A stretch of 64,000 nt of DNA from Streptomyces minutiscleroticus (GCF_014650875.1 NZ_BMVU01000001.1:372001-436000), one strand, 5' to 3'. Numbered from the stretch's first letter, positions 47,072-55,951 are shown. A program made the numbers and translations. The notes: generated by a model from the sequence alone, not told the origin.

Positions 47072-48109
47072 ATGGCGCAGGCGTACATGACGGAGACCGG
47101 AAGCGGCGGCTCGGGACCCGAGCGCCGGGGGAACCGGTTCCGGCGCCTGGCGGACACGCTGCGCCGCGACCGCCGGATCTGGCGCCGCGGCCTGGTCGTG
47201 GCCGCGCTCGCGGTCGTCCTGGCCCTGGTGATGGTGCTGCACGCGCAGATCCCCAACTCCATCGGCAACACCGGCAGTCTGACGGAGACGTTCCTGCCCT
47301 GGTTCGGCCTGGGCGTGCCCGTGCTGCTGGTGCTCGCGCTGGTCCGCAGGTCGGCGACCGCGCTGATCGCGGTGGTGCTGCCCGCGCTCGTCTGGCTCAA
47401 CCTGTTCGGCGGGCTGCTCACCACCAAGTCCACCACCGGCGGCGACCTCACCGTCGTCACGCACAACGTCAACGCGGACAACCCCGACCCGGCCGGCACC
47501 GCCCGCGACGTCGCCGCCTCCGGCGCCGACGTGGTGGCCCTGGAGGAGCTGCAGGCCTCGGCGGTCCCCGTGTACGAGCGGGCGCTCGCGTCGGCGTACA
47601 GGTACCACTCCGTGCAGGGCACCGTCGGCCTGTGGAGCAAGTACCCGATCAGCGGGGCGAAGCCGGTGGACATCAAGCTGGGCTGGACGCGGGCGATGCG
47701 CGCGACGGTCGCCGCCCCGTCCGGTGACGTCCGCTTCTACGTGGCCCATCTGCCGTCCGTGCGCGTCAAGCTGGAGGCCGGGTTCACCGCGCGGCAGCGC
47801 GACAAGAGCGCCGACGCCCTCGGCGAGGCCATCGCCGACGACCCGCTGGGCCAGAAGATCCTGCTCGGCGACCTGAACGGCACCATGAACGACCGCGCCC
47901 TGAAGGCCGTGACCTCCCAGATGCGCTCCACCCAGGGCGCGGCGGGCGACGGCTTCGGCTTCAGCTGGCCCGCGTCGTTCCCGATGGCCCGCATCGACCA
48001 GATCATGGTGGAGGGCGTGGAGCCGGTCGGCTCCTGGTCGCTGCCGGCCACCGGCAGCGACCACCTCCCGGTGGCGGCCCGCGTCAAGGTTTCCGCAACG
48101 GCCCCGTAA
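47072..48109 (+). CDS. Membrane-anchored endonuclease/exonuclease/phosphatase family protein
   Basis: The protein has 345 residues. Three transmembrane segments lie within the first ~115 residues. The catalytic domain follows with THNVNADNPDP, VVALEELQ (the metal-binding Glu), LLGDLNGTMND (Asp/Asn pair) and GSDHLPVAARV (catalytic Asp-His). The fold hydrolyses phosphodiesters or phosphomonoesters in nucleic acids, inositides or lipids. The active site should lie outside the membrane, so a lipid- or extracellular-substrate phosphatase is more likely than a DNA nuclease. Confidence 0.9.
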   Translation: MAQAYMTETGSGGSGPERRGNRFRRLADTLRRDRRIWRRGLVVAALAVVLALVMVLHAQIPNSIGNTGSLTETFLPWFGLGVPVLLVLALVRRSATALIAVVLPALVWLNLFGGLLTTKSTTGGDLTVVTHNVNADNPDPAGTARDVAASGADVVALEELQASAVPVYERALASAYRYHSVQGTVGLWSKYPISGAKPVDIKLGWTRAMRATVAAPSGDVRFYVAHLPSVRVKLEAGFTARQRDKSADALGEAIADDPLGQKILLGDLNGTMNDRALKAVTSQMRSTQGAAGDGFGFSWPASFPMARIDQIMVEGVEPVGSWSLPATGSDHLPVAARVKVSATAP

Positions 48110-48158
48110 CCCCGCGGAATACTTCACCTGCCACACTTTGTTCCGTACGTAAACTTAA

Positions 48159-48186
48159 CGTGCCCGCGCCCCCGTGCGCGGGCACG
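48159..48186 (+). terminator. Hairpin after the EEP-family gene
   Basis: Arms 48159-48169 and 48176-48186 are perfectly complementary over 11 bp with a 6-nt loop, 50 bp after the stop codon. Confidence 0.65.
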
Positions 48187-48311
48187 TCCATGCGGGCGGC
48201 CCCGGCCCGTCCCGGCGGCCCGCGCCGCACCGCACGCACCGCGCCGCGTACGGCTCCCCGCCGCACGTGGTGCTCCGCCCGCTCGAACCCGTGAAAGGTG
48301 AAGGGATCCCC

Positions 48312-49553
48312 ATGCCCCTGGCCCTGCTCGCCCTGGCCGTGGGTGCCTTCGGCATCGGCACGACCGAGTTCGTGATGATGGGCCTGCTGCCCGACGTCGC
48401 GGACGACCTGGACATCTCGATCCCCAGCGCCGGGCACCTCGTCTCGGCGTACGCGCTCGGCGTCGTCGTCGGCGCCCCGCTGCTCGCCGCGGTCACCGCG
48501 AAGCTGGCCCGGCGCACCGTACTGATCGGCCTGATGGTGCTGTTCGTCGCGGGCAACGCGCTGTCGGCCCTCGCCCCCGGCGAGTACTCCCTGCTGGCCG
48601 CCCGGTTCGTCAGCGGGCTGCCGCACGGCGCCTTCTTCGGCGTCGGCGCCGTCGTCGCCACCACCCTGGTCGCCCCCGAGCGCAGGGCCCGCTCGGTCTC
48701 GCTGATGTTCCTCGGCCTGACCGTCGCCAACATCGCGGGCGTGCCCGCCGCCACGCTGATGGGCCAGCACTTCGGCTGGCGCGCCACGTTCCTCGCGGTC
48801 AGCGTCATCGGCCTGGCCGCCATCGCCTCCCTGGCGCTGCTGGTCCCGCAGGACCGCACGCACGGCGCCGCGGGCGGTCTGCGCGGCGAGCTGGCCGCGC
48901 TGCGCTCGCTGCCCGTGTGGCTCTCGCTCGGCACCACCGTCGCCGGGTTCGGCGCCCTGTTCTCGGCGTACAGCTACATCACGCCCATGCTCACCGACTC
49001 CGCCGGGTACGCCGGGTCCAGCGTGACCCTGCTGCTCGCGCTGTTCGGCGTCGGCGCCACCGCGGGCAACCTGCTCGGCGGCCGGCTGGCCGACCACTCG
49101 CTGCGCGGCACCCTCTTCGGCGGCCTCGCCGCGCTCGTCGTGGTCCTCGGCCTCTTCCCGGTCCTGATGGCGGCGCAGTGGAGCGCGGCGGTCGCGGTCA
49201 CCCTGCTGGGCACGGCCGCGTTCGTCACGGGCTCCCCGCTGCAGCTGATGGTGATGGAGAAGGCGTCCGCCGCCCCGTCGCTGGCGTCCTCCGCCAACCA
49301 GGCGGCGTTCAACCTCGCCAACGCGGGCGGCGCCTGGATCGGCGGCCTTGCCCTGGCGGCCGGCCTCGGCGCCACCTCCCCGGCGCTGGCGGGCGCGGTC
49401 CTGGCCGTGCTCGGTCTCGCGGTGGCGGGGGTGGCGTACGCGGTGGACCGCCGCGCGGCCGCCCCGGCGGACCGCACGGGCCGCCTGGTCGCCGCGCACG
49501 TCCCGCGCCACACGGGGACGGCCGCGGAGGCGGCGGAGACCGCCGGCCACTGA
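48312..49553 (+). CDS. MFS transporter, AraJ/arabinose-efflux (DHA1) type
   Basis: The protein has 413 residues from ATG 48312 behind AAAGGTGAAGG. It has twelve hydrophobic helices, with GIGTTEFVMMGLLPDVA in helix 1, which is diagnostic of the AraJ/YdhP-like DHA1 branch, and RFVSGLPHGAFFGVGAVV in helix 4. Such transporters export small sugars or drugs by proton antiport. It converges with nadE through a strong shared terminator. Confidence 0.92.
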   Translation: MPLALLALAVGAFGIGTTEFVMMGLLPDVADDLDISIPSAGHLVSAYALGVVVGAPLLAAVTAKLARRTVLIGLMVLFVAGNALSALAPGEYSLLAARFVSGLPHGAFFGVGAVVATTLVAPERRARSVSLMFLGLTVANIAGVPAATLMGQHFGWRATFLAVSVIGLAAIASLALLVPQDRTHGAAGGLRGELAALRSLPVWLSLGTTVAGFGALFSAYSYITPMLTDSAGYAGSSVTLLLALFGVGATAGNLLGGRLADHSLRGTLFGGLAALVVVLGLFPVLMAAQWSAAVAVTLLGTAAFVTGSPLQLMVMEKASAAPSLASSANQAAFNLANAGGAWIGGLALAAGLGATSPALAGAVLAVLGLAVAGVAYAVDRRAAAPADRTGRLVAAHVPRHTGTAAEAAETAGH

Positions 49554-49567
49554 GACGGTGACGGACA

Positions 49568-49607
49568 CGAAGGGGCGCCCGGTGCGAAGGCACCGGGCGC
49601 CCCTTCG
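49568..49607. terminator. Bidirectional terminator between the MFS gene and nadE
   Basis: Arms 49568-49585 and 49590-49607 are perfectly complementary over 18 bp with a 4-nt loop, and pairing extends outward after a one-base bulge. It sits midway between converging stops at 49553 and 49631. Confidence 0.85.
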
Positions 49608-49630
49608 CCGTGTCCGGCGTGCGCCGCGGG

Positions 49631-51385
49631 TCAGAGGCGCTCGCGCCACTTGTTGGTGATCGGCAGGCGGCGGTCCTTGCCGAAGCCCTTCGCCGAGATC
49701 TTGGTGCCCGGCGGGTACTGGCGCCGCTTGTACTCGGCCGTGTCGACCATGCGCAGCGTCTTCGCCACCAGCTCCGGGTCGTACCCGGCGGCCACGATCG
49801 CGTCCGCGCCCTGGTCCCGGTCGACGTACATCTCCAGGATCGTGTCCAGGACCGGGTAGTCCGGCAGCGAGTCCGTGTCGACCTGGCCCGGGGCCAGCTC
49901 CGCGCTCGGCGGCTTGCTGATGGAGTTCTCCGGGATCGGCGGCGTGTGGCCGCGCTCCTCGGCCGCGCGGTTGCGCCACTTCGCGAGCCGGAAGACCGAC
50001 GTCTTGTACACGTCCTTGATGGGCCCGTACGCGCCCACCGAGTCGCCGTACAGCGTCGAGTAGCCCACCGCCAGCTCGGACTTGTTGCCCGGGGCCAGCA
50101 CGATGTGGCCCTCCTGGTTGGAGATCGCCATCAGCATCGTGCCGCGCAGCCGGGACTGGAGGTTCTCCTCCGCGAGACCGGTCAGGCCGAGCGAGCCCAT
50201 GTACGCGTCGAACATCGGCTCGATGGGCACGGTGCGGAAGTTGAGGCCCGTGCGGCGCGCCAGCTCGGCGGCGTCGCCCTTGGAGTGGTCCGAGGAGTAC
50301 TTCGAGGGCATCGAGATGCCGTACACGTTCTCCGCGCCCAGCGCGTCGCACGCGATCGCGGCCACCAGCGCCGAGTCGATGCCGCCCGACAGACCGACGA
50401 GCACGGAGCGGAAACCGTTCTTCGCCACGTACGCGCGCAGGCCGGTCACGAGCGCGGAGTAGACCTCCTCGTCGTCGTCGAGGCGGTCGGCGTAGCCGCC
50501 GGTCAGCTCCGGCTCGTAGGCCGGGAGCGGGTCGGCGGACAGCACGACGTGGTCGACGCGCAGGCCGTCGTCCACGGTGCCGGACGGCGGCTCGGGCGCG
50601 GCGGCGGGCAGGTCCAGGTCGAGGACGACGCAGCCCTCCGCGAACTGCGGGGCGCGGGCGACGACCTCGCCGTGCCTGTCGACCACGATGGAGTCGCCGT
50701 CGAAGACGAGCTCGTCCTGGCCGCCCATCATGGCGAGGTAGGCGGTGGTGCAGCCCGCCTCCTGGGCGCGCTTGCGCACCAGCTCCAGGCGGGTGTCGTC
50801 CTTCTCGCGCTCGTAGGGGGAGGCGTTGACGGAGATCAGCAGGCCCGCCCCGGCGGAGCAGGCGGCCGGCACGCGGCCGCCGTCCTGCCAGAGGTCCTCG
50901 CAGATGGCGAGGGCCACGTCGACGCCGTGCACGCGCACGATCGGCATCGTGTCGCCGGGCACGAAGTAGCGGAACTCGTCGAAGACGCCGTAGTTCGGCA
51001 GGTGGTGCTTGGCGAAGGTGAGCACCACCTCGCCGCGGTGCAGGACCGCCGCCGCGTTCTGCGGGGCGCCGGCCGGCTGGCCGTACTTGGGCTGCGCGGT
51101 CTCGCAGCGGTCGAGGTAGCCGACGATCACCGGCAGCTCGCCGAGGCCCTCCTCGGCGAGGCGCGCGGCCAGCGCGTGCAGGGCGGCGCGCGACGCCTCC
51201 ACGAAGGACGACCGCAGGGCCAGGTCCTCGACGGGGTACCCGGTCAGCGCCATCTCCGGGAACGCCGCCAGATGCGCTCCCTGGTCGGCGGAGTGCCGGG
51301 TCCAACGGACGATCGCCTCGGCGTTCCCGGAGAGGTCGCCGACGGTCGAGTCGATCTGATTCAGAGCGAGGCGTAGTTGAGGCAC
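49631..51385 (-). CDS. nadE: Glutamine-dependent NAD+ synthetase
   Basis: The protein has 584 residues from GTG 51385. The N-terminal half is a nitrilase-type glutaminase with FPEMALTGYP (catalytic Glu), FAKHHLPNYG (Lys) and VALAICEDLWQDGG (Cys nucleophile). The C-terminal half is the ammonia-using synthetase with VGLSGGIDSALVAAIA, the PP-loop that binds ATP, and GNKSELAVGYSTLYGD. It amidates deamido-NAD to NAD+ with glutamine nitrogen. This is the two-domain actinobacterial form. Confidence 0.96.
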   Translation of the reverse strand: MPQLRLALNQIDSTVGDLSGNAEAIVRWTRHSADQGAHLAAFPEMALTGYPVEDLALRSSFVEASRAALHALAARLAEEGLGELPVIVGYLDRCETAQPKYGQPAGAPQNAAAVLHRGEVVLTFAKHHLPNYGVFDEFRYFVPGDTMPIVRVHGVDVALAICEDLWQDGGRVPAACSAGAGLLISVNASPYEREKDDTRLELVRKRAQEAGCTTAYLAMMGGQDELVFDGDSIVVDRHGEVVARAPQFAEGCVVLDLDLPAAAPEPPSGTVDDGLRVDHVVLSADPLPAYEPELTGGYADRLDDDEEVYSALVTGLRAYVAKNGFRSVLVGLSGGIDSALVAAIACDALGAENVYGISMPSKYSSDHSKGDAAELARRTGLNFRTVPIEPMFDAYMGSLGLTGLAEENLQSRLRGTMLMAISNQEGHIVLAPGNKSELAVGYSTLYGDSVGAYGPIKDVYKTSVFRLAKWRNRAAEERGHTPPIPENSISKPPSAELAPGQVDTDSLPDYPVLDTILEMYVDRDQGADAIVAAGYDPELVAKTLRMVDTAEYKRRQYPPGTKISAKGFGKDRRLPITNKWRERL

Positions 51386-51808
51386 ACGTCCAGTGTAATC
51401 GTCAGAGCGACACGATCGGGTGAAGGACGCGACGCCGGAGCGTCACGGGGGCACGTGAGGCGCTACGGTGCGCTCCCGCAGCGGGGGCCCGCTGCGGGAG
51501 CGCACCGTAGCGCCTCCTCCGGGGCCGCGGGCCCGGGCGGCGCCCCGGCCCGCGGCCCCGCCCTCACGGCCCCTGCGACGCCGGGCGGCACCGGTCGCAG
51601 GGGGAGCGGCGAGGAGTTGCCGTTCCCACGAGTGCGGTGCCGAGCGGCCGCCGGTCGCAGAGCGAGCGGCAGGAGCCGTCGTCCTCATGGACCCGGTGCC
51701 GCGCGGCCTCCGGCCGCGGGGGAGAGCCGCAAGGGGTCGCCGTTCTCACCAGCTCGGTGCCGCGCGGTCCCCGGTCGCAGGAGGGGAGCCGCGAGAGGGC
51801 CGCCGTTC
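51386..51808. other. Repeat-rich intergenic region between the DUF305 gene and nadE
   Basis: No gene is visible. The region holds a 29-bp-stem hairpin (51457-51516) and ~60-bp imperfect tandem repeats from 51587, both described separately. The nadE promoter must lie within the first ~70 bases, which include GTGTAATCGTCAGAGC. Confidence 0.6.
51457..51516. terminator. Exceptionally long perfect inverted repeat (29-bp stem, 2-nt loop)
   Basis: Arms 51457-51485 and 51488-51516 are exactly complementary with only GG between. It lies downstream of the DUF305 gene and 71 bp upstream of nadE. As RNA it forms a very stable hairpin on either strand, so termination of the DUF305 transcript is likely. 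As DNA it could extrude a cruciform. Confidence 0.75.
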
Positions 51809-51839
51809 TCATGGGCGCGGTGCCGCGCCCCGTTTCCGC
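51587..51839. repeat. Imperfect ~60-bp tandem repeats overlapping the DUF305 gene end
   Basis: Units begin with GGTGCCG-like sequence at 51636, 51695, 51756 and 51819, preceded by a more diverged unit at about 51587. Periods are 59, 61 and 63 bp. Each full unit contains a GGTCGCAG-like segment, an AGCCGC-like segment and GCCGTTCTCA-like sequence. The last unit enters the C-terminal codons of the DUF305 gene. The units differ at several positions, so the array is old. Confidence 0.7.
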
Positions 51840-52459
51840 AGCATGTCCGCCATCAGGTCGATCTCCGCCTCCTGCCCCTCGACCATGGTCCGCGCGAGCC
51901 GGCGCTCCGCGCCCACCTCGCAGCGCGCGGCACAGCCCTCGGCCATGTGGACGCCGCCCTTGTGGTGGTCGGTCATCAGCTGCAGGTACAGCACCTCGGC
52001 CCGCCTGCCGCGGAGCGAGCCCAGCCGCTCCAGCTCGGCGTCCGTCGCCATGCCCGGCATCAGCGCGCCGTCCTCGCCGGGCGGCATGCCGCCCATGCCC
52101 ATCCAGGTCATCGGCGGATCGGCCGACACCTTCGGCAGCTCCCACAGGTCCAGCCAGCCCAGCAGCATCCCGCGCTGGTTGGCCTGCGTCTGCGCGACGT
52201 CGTACGCGAGCCGCCGCACCTCCTCGTCGTCGGTGCGGTCGCGCACGACGAACGACATCTCCACGGCCTGCTGGTGATGCACCGTCATGTCCCGTGCGAA
52301 GCCCGCGTCCGCGGAGTCCGCGGACGGCGTCCGCGGCCCGGAGCCGCGCCCGTCCGCGCCGGAGGCGTCCCCGTCCGCGACCGCGTACGTGATCGCCCCG
52401 GCCGTCACCAGCGCGGCCGCCATGACACCGGCCGCCAGGAACCGTCCGGCATGCCGCAT
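51809..52459 (-). CDS. DUF305 domain secreted or membrane-anchored protein
   Basis: The protein has 216 residues from ATG 52459 behind GAGGAGG. An N-terminal hydrophobic segment (FLAAGVMAAALVTAGAITYAV) is a signal peptide or anchor. The ferritin-like helical DUF305 region carries the two His pairs MTVHHQQAVEMS and LMTDHHKGGVHMAEG plus a Met-rich stretch (TWMGMGGMPPGEDGALMPGM) that suggests copper binding. DUF305 proteins are often linked to metal resistance. It is paired with the DUF3105 gene upstream on the same strand. Confidence 0.92.
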   Translation of the reverse strand: MRHAGRFLAAGVMAAALVTAGAITYAVADGDASGADGRGSGPRTPSADSADAGFARDMTVHHQQAVEMSFVVRDRTDDEEVRRLAYDVAQTQANQRGMLLGWLDLWELPKVSADPPMTWMGMGGMPPGEDGALMPGMATDAELERLGSLRGRRAEVLYLQLMTDHHKGGVHMAEGCAARCEVGAERRLARTMVEGQEAEIDLMADMLRKRGAAPRP

Positions 52460-52524
52460 CCCGCGTGTCCTCCTCGTCGGGTGTCGAGTGGCCCCCGGCC
52501 GGAGAGCCCCCGTCCGTGCCGCCC

Positions 52525-53211
52525 TCACTCCGACAGCCCGCCCGTGCAGGAGGCCCCCGGCTCGGGCGTCTGCTCGCCCTGGACGAACTCCGAGAAGAAC
52601 GCGTCGAGGGCGGGGTCGTCCGCGCCCTTCACGGCGCGCTGTCTGCCCCAGGCGCTGAGCACGACGGGGTCCTTCTGCTCCGCCACCGGGCTCATCAGCG
52701 TGTACGGCGTCCTGCGGACCTTCTCGGCGAGCGCCTTCACCTCGGCCTCGGGCGCCCTGCCGTTGTACGTGACCCAGACGGCGCCGTGCTCCAGCGCGTG
52801 CACGGCGTTCTCGTCCCTGACCGCCCCGGCGTAGACGTCGCCGTCGCAGTTCATCCACACCGGGGCGTGGTCGCCGCCGACCGGCGGCGTCATCGGGTAG
52901 TCCACGTCCCCGGAGACGTGGTGGCGCGACAGCGTGCCCCGCCAGGTCCGTACGCCGTCCTCGCCCGTCACGAAGCGCCCCGGCGCGTCCGTCCCGCTCG
53001 CCCCGCCCGCCGCGTCCGCCCCGTTCCTGGCGTCGCCGCCCGCCGGGGTCCGCTCGTCGGCGGCGGACCGCTCCGAGACGACGTACGTGCCGCCGGCCAC
53101 GAGCGCGGCGACCACCAGCACGCTCCCGGCGACGGCGCGGACACGGCCGCGGCGCGTCCCCTCGGCGCGGCTCGGGTGCGACGGCGTGCCGGAATCCGGG
53201 GCGGTACCCAT
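52525..53211 (-). CDS. DUF3105 domain membrane-anchored protein
   Basis: The protein has 228 residues from ATG 53211. A single hydrophobic helix (AVAGSVLVVAALVAGGTYVV) is followed by an extracytoplasmic domain with the DUF3105 signature: HVSGDVDYPMTPPVGGDH, APVWMNCDGDVY and HALEHGAVWVTYNG. Conserved His and Cys could bind metal. It lies 65 bp upstream of the DUF305 gene, a common pairing in actinobacteria that suggests a joint, still undefined, envelope or copper-related role. Confidence 0.9.
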   Translation of the reverse strand: MGTAPDSGTPSHPSRAEGTRRGRVRAVAGSVLVVAALVAGGTYVVSERSAADERTPAGGDARNGADAAGGASGTDAPGRFVTGEDGVRTWRGTLSRHHVSGDVDYPMTPPVGGDHAPVWMNCDGDVYAGAVRDENAVHALEHGAVWVTYNGRAPEAEVKALAEKVRRTPYTLMSPVAEQKDPVVLSAWGRQRAVKGADDPALDAFFSEFVQGEQTPEPGASCTGGLSE

Positions 53212-53592
53212 GAAGTGCGTCCTTTACGGAGAGAGCAGAAGCGATCACCGATCGTAGCCAAGAATCGCGCGGAGGTGTGAGGGGAGGCGCGACTCCCGCC
53301 GGCAGGCCCGTTCCGCGCCCGCCTTGCCCCACTTGTCCGGGTGGTCGCCCGCGCGGCGGGCCGTACGGAGACCGCGTGGGGGTCGCCCGTTACGCGGGCG
53401 CGGGTGAGCAGGCAGTATGGGCGGTAGCGCAGTGCATCTGCCGTACGCGGGGCGTTCGGACCGGGGACGGTCGGCCGATCATGGTCCGCAACGCGCGTGA
53501 AATGGTGTTGTGGTGGGATGCTCAGGTGCCCGACTGCCCCCGGTGACGTGAGTGCAGGCAGCCTGACCAGCAAGGATGGGTGGAAGCGGAAG
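53212..53592. other. Divergent promoter region between the DUF3105 gene and glnA2
   Basis: There is no gene in this 381-bp stretch. An AT-richer patch 53494-53520 is the likeliest glnA2 promoter. GCAAC-N6-GAAAT at 53488-53503 resembles a degenerate GlnR box but has two mismatches to GTNAC-N6-GAAAC. The glnA2 start has a weak purine-rich site (GGAAG) upstream. Confidence 0.4.
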
Positions 53593-54954
53593 ATGGACAA
53601 GCAGCAGGAGTTCGTGCTCCGGACACTGGAGGAGCGCGACATCCGGTTCGTGCGTCTGTGGTTCACGGACGTGCTCGGCTTCCTCAAGTCGGTCGCCGTG
53701 GCCCCGGCCGAGCTGGAACAGGCGTTCGACGAAGGTATCGGCTTCGACGGCTCGGCCATCGAGGGCTTCGCCCGGGTCTACGAGTCCGACATGATCGCCA
53801 AGCCGGACCCGTCGACGTTCCAGGTGCTGCCGTGGCGCGCCGAGGCGCCCGGCACCGCGCGGATGTTCTGCGACATCCTCATGCCGGACGGCTCGCCGTC
53901 CTTCGCGGACCCGCGCTACGTGCTCAAGCGGGCCCTGGCGAAGACCTCCGACCTGGGCTTCACGTTCTACACGCACCCGGAGATCGAGTTCTTCCTGCTG
54001 AAGGACAAGCCGGTCGACGGCGCGCGGCCGACCCCGGCCGACAACTCCGGGTACTTCGACCACACCCCGCAGAACGTCGGCATGGACTTCCGCCGCCAGG
54101 CGATCACCATGCTGGAGTCGATGGGCATCTCGGTGGAGTTCTCCCACCACGAGGGCGCCCCGGGCCAGCAGGAGATCGACCTGCGCTACGCGGACGCGCT
54201 CTCCACGGCCGACAACATCATGACGTTCCGCCTGGTCATGAAGCAGGTGGCGCTGGAGCAGGGCGTGCAGGCCACGTTCATGCCGAAGCCGTTCTCCGAG
54301 CACCCCGGCTCGGGCATGCACACGCACCTCTCCCTCTTCGAGGGCGACCGGAACGCGTTCTACGAGTCGGGCGCCGAGTACCAGCTCTCCAAGGTCGGCC
54401 GCTCCTTCATCGCGGGCCTGCTGAAGCACGCCGCCGAGACCTCCGCGGTCACCAACCAGTGGGTCAACTCCTACAAGCGCATCTGGGGCGGCACGGAGCG
54501 CACCGCCGGCGCCGGCGGCGAGGCCCCGTCCTACATCTGCTGGGGCCACAACAACCGCTCGGCCCTGGTCCGCGTGCCCATGTACAAGCCCGGCAAGACC
54601 GGCTCGGCGCGGGTCGAGGTCCGCTCCCTCGACTCGGGCGCGAACCCGTACCTGTCGTACGCGGTCCTGCTCGCCGCCGGCCTCAAGGGCATCGAGGAGG
54701 GCTACGAGCTGCCGCCGGGCGCCGACGACGACGTGTGGGCCCTGCGCGACGCGGAGCGCCGCGCCCTGGGCATCGAGCCCCTCCCGCAGAACCTCGGCGA
54801 GGCCCTGACCCTGATGGAGCGCAGCGAACTCGTCGCCGAGACGCTGGGCGAGCACGTCTTCGACTTCTTCCTGCGCAACAAGAAGCAGGAGTGGGAGGAG
54901 TACCGCTCCGAGGTCACCGCCTTCGAGCTGAGGAAGAACCTGCCGGTGCTGTAG
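53593..54954 (+). CDS. glnA2: GlnA2-type glutamine synthetase homologue, gamma-glutamylpolyamine synthetase
   Basis: The protein has 453 residues. The glutamine synthetase fold is complete: IGFDGSAIEGFARVYESDM, THPEIEFFLL (metal Glu), YADALSTADNI, GSGMHTHLSL (metal His) and YICWGHNNRSALVRVP. The glutamate-flap region reads TNQWVNSYKRIWGGTERT, differing from true glutamine synthetases (NPTVNSYKRL). The sequence agrees closely with what I recall of Streptomyces coelicolor GlnA2, which joins glutamate to putrescine, spermidine and other polyamines rather than to ammonia. This starts polyamine catabolism. A gamma-glutamylcyclotransferase-like gene follows, then glnE. Confidence 0.94.
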   Translation: MDKQQEFVLRTLEERDIRFVRLWFTDVLGFLKSVAVAPAELEQAFDEGIGFDGSAIEGFARVYESDMIAKPDPSTFQVLPWRAEAPGTARMFCDILMPDGSPSFADPRYVLKRALAKTSDLGFTFYTHPEIEFFLLKDKPVDGARPTPADNSGYFDHTPQNVGMDFRRQAITMLESMGISVEFSHHEGAPGQQEIDLRYADALSTADNIMTFRLVMKQVALEQGVQATFMPKPFSEHPGSGMHTHLSLFEGDRNAFYESGAEYQLSKVGRSFIAGLLKHAAETSAVTNQWVNSYKRIWGGTERTAGAGGEAPSYICWGHNNRSALVRVPMYKPGKTGSARVEVRSLDSGANPYLSYAVLLAAGLKGIEEGYELPPGADDDVWALRDAERRALGIEPLPQNLGEALTLMERSELVAETLGEHVFDFFLRNKKQEWEEYRSEVTAFELRKNLPVL

Positions 54955-54977
54955 GCGGGGCGGCCCGGTCCGCGGAA

Positions 54978-55020
54978 CGCCGCGCCCCGCACCCGCACGA
55001 CGGGTGCGGGGCGCGCGGCG
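54978..55020 (+). terminator. Terminator after glnA2
   Basis: Arms 54978-54995 and 55001-55020 pair over 18 bp with a two-base bulge and a 5-nt loop, 24 bp after the stop. Confidence 0.75.
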
Positions 55021-55117
55021 TGTCCGCCGCCGGCACCTCCGGGAACCCCGCGCCCCCACCCGTGACCGTCCGGCCGGCGGCCGGCCCCGCGACGCCGTTC
55101 CCCAGGAGCTCCCCCCG

Positions 55118-55819
55118 GTGAAGACCCCCGCGACCGTCGACCCGGCCCCGCCGGGCGATCTCCACCCGACCCACGTCTGGTACACCTCGTACGGCTCCAA
55201 CACGGACCTGGCGCGGCTCGCCTGCTACCTGCGGGGCGGCCGGCCGGCGGGGGCGGTCAGGGAGCAGCCCGGGTGCCGGGACCCGGGGATGCCCGCCCGC
55301 TCCCTCCCCGCCGAACTCCCCGGCGCCCTGTACTTCGCCACCGAGTCGCAGGTGTGGGGCGGCGGCAGGGCGTTCTACGACCCCCGGGCGAGCGGCCGCG
55401 TCCTGGCCCGGGCGCACCTGGTGTCCGCGGCCCAGTTCTCCGACATCGCGGCCCAGGAGATGTACCGCGCGCCGGGGGAGCCCCTGGACCTGGCGGAGGT
55501 CCTCACCCGCGGCCGGGCGACGCTGGGGCAGGGGCGCTACGAGACGCTCGTGCACGCCGGCCGGGTCGACGGCCTGCCCCTGCTGACCTTCACGGCCCCC
55601 TGGCGCATGGACGACGTGGAGCACACCCCTCCGTCGCCCGCCTACCTGCGCTGCCTGGTCTCGGGCCTGCTGTCGGCGGACGCGTGGTCCCCGGAGACGA
55701 TCACCGCGTACGTCGCCGCGTGCCCGGGGGCGTACGGCCACTGGCCGGCGGACGCCGTGGCCGGCGTGGTGCGCGACTGCCGGGCCGGCGGCCCGGCGCG
55801 CACCCGGCACGCCGGGTGA
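55118..55819 (+). CDS. Gamma-glutamylcyclotransferase-like protein
   Basis: The protein has 233 residues from GTG 55118, with AGGAG about nine bases upstream; a longer frame exists but crosses the glnA2 terminator. VWYTSYGSNTDLARL contains YGSN at residues 25-28, the substrate-binding signature of this fold. AAQEMYRAPGEP gives Glu114 at the expected acid/base position. Homologues are often mislabelled histone deacetylases. The fold removes gamma-glutamyl groups as 5-oxoproline, and members such as BtrG and GGACT act on gamma-glutamylamines. The neighbour GlnA2 makes exactly that class of compound, so a role in polyamine metabolism is plausible but unproven. Confidence 0.78.
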   Translation: MKTPATVDPAPPGDLHPTHVWYTSYGSNTDLARLACYLRGGRPAGAVREQPGCRDPGMPARSLPAELPGALYFATESQVWGGGRAFYDPRASGRVLARAHLVSAAQFSDIAAQEMYRAPGEPLDLAEVLTRGRATLGQGRYETLVHAGRVDGLPLLTFTAPWRMDDVEHTPPSPAYLRCLVSGLLSADAWSPETITAYVAACPGAYGHWPADAVAGVVRDCRAGGPARTRHAG

Positions 55820-55951
55820 CCCGAATACGCGGACCACGCGGCCCCGCGGACGCGTGCTCCCGCGGGCCCGCCGCCCCGGCGCTTCCCGCTCCCCGTGCGG
55901 TTAGGCTCGGTCCGTACGACCTTGATCCGCTCGATCCACAGGAGGCCGGGG

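Noticed and set aside
51587..51839. CRISPR array
   Set aside because: The units are ~60 bp, diverge along their entire length and have no distinct repeat-spacer alternation; no cas genes are present.
53488..53503. GlnR box upstream of glnA2
   Set aside because: GCAAC-N6-GAAAT misses two consensus bases and is a single site. As I recall, glnA2 in Streptomyces is controlled by a polyamine-responsive regulator rather than GlnR.
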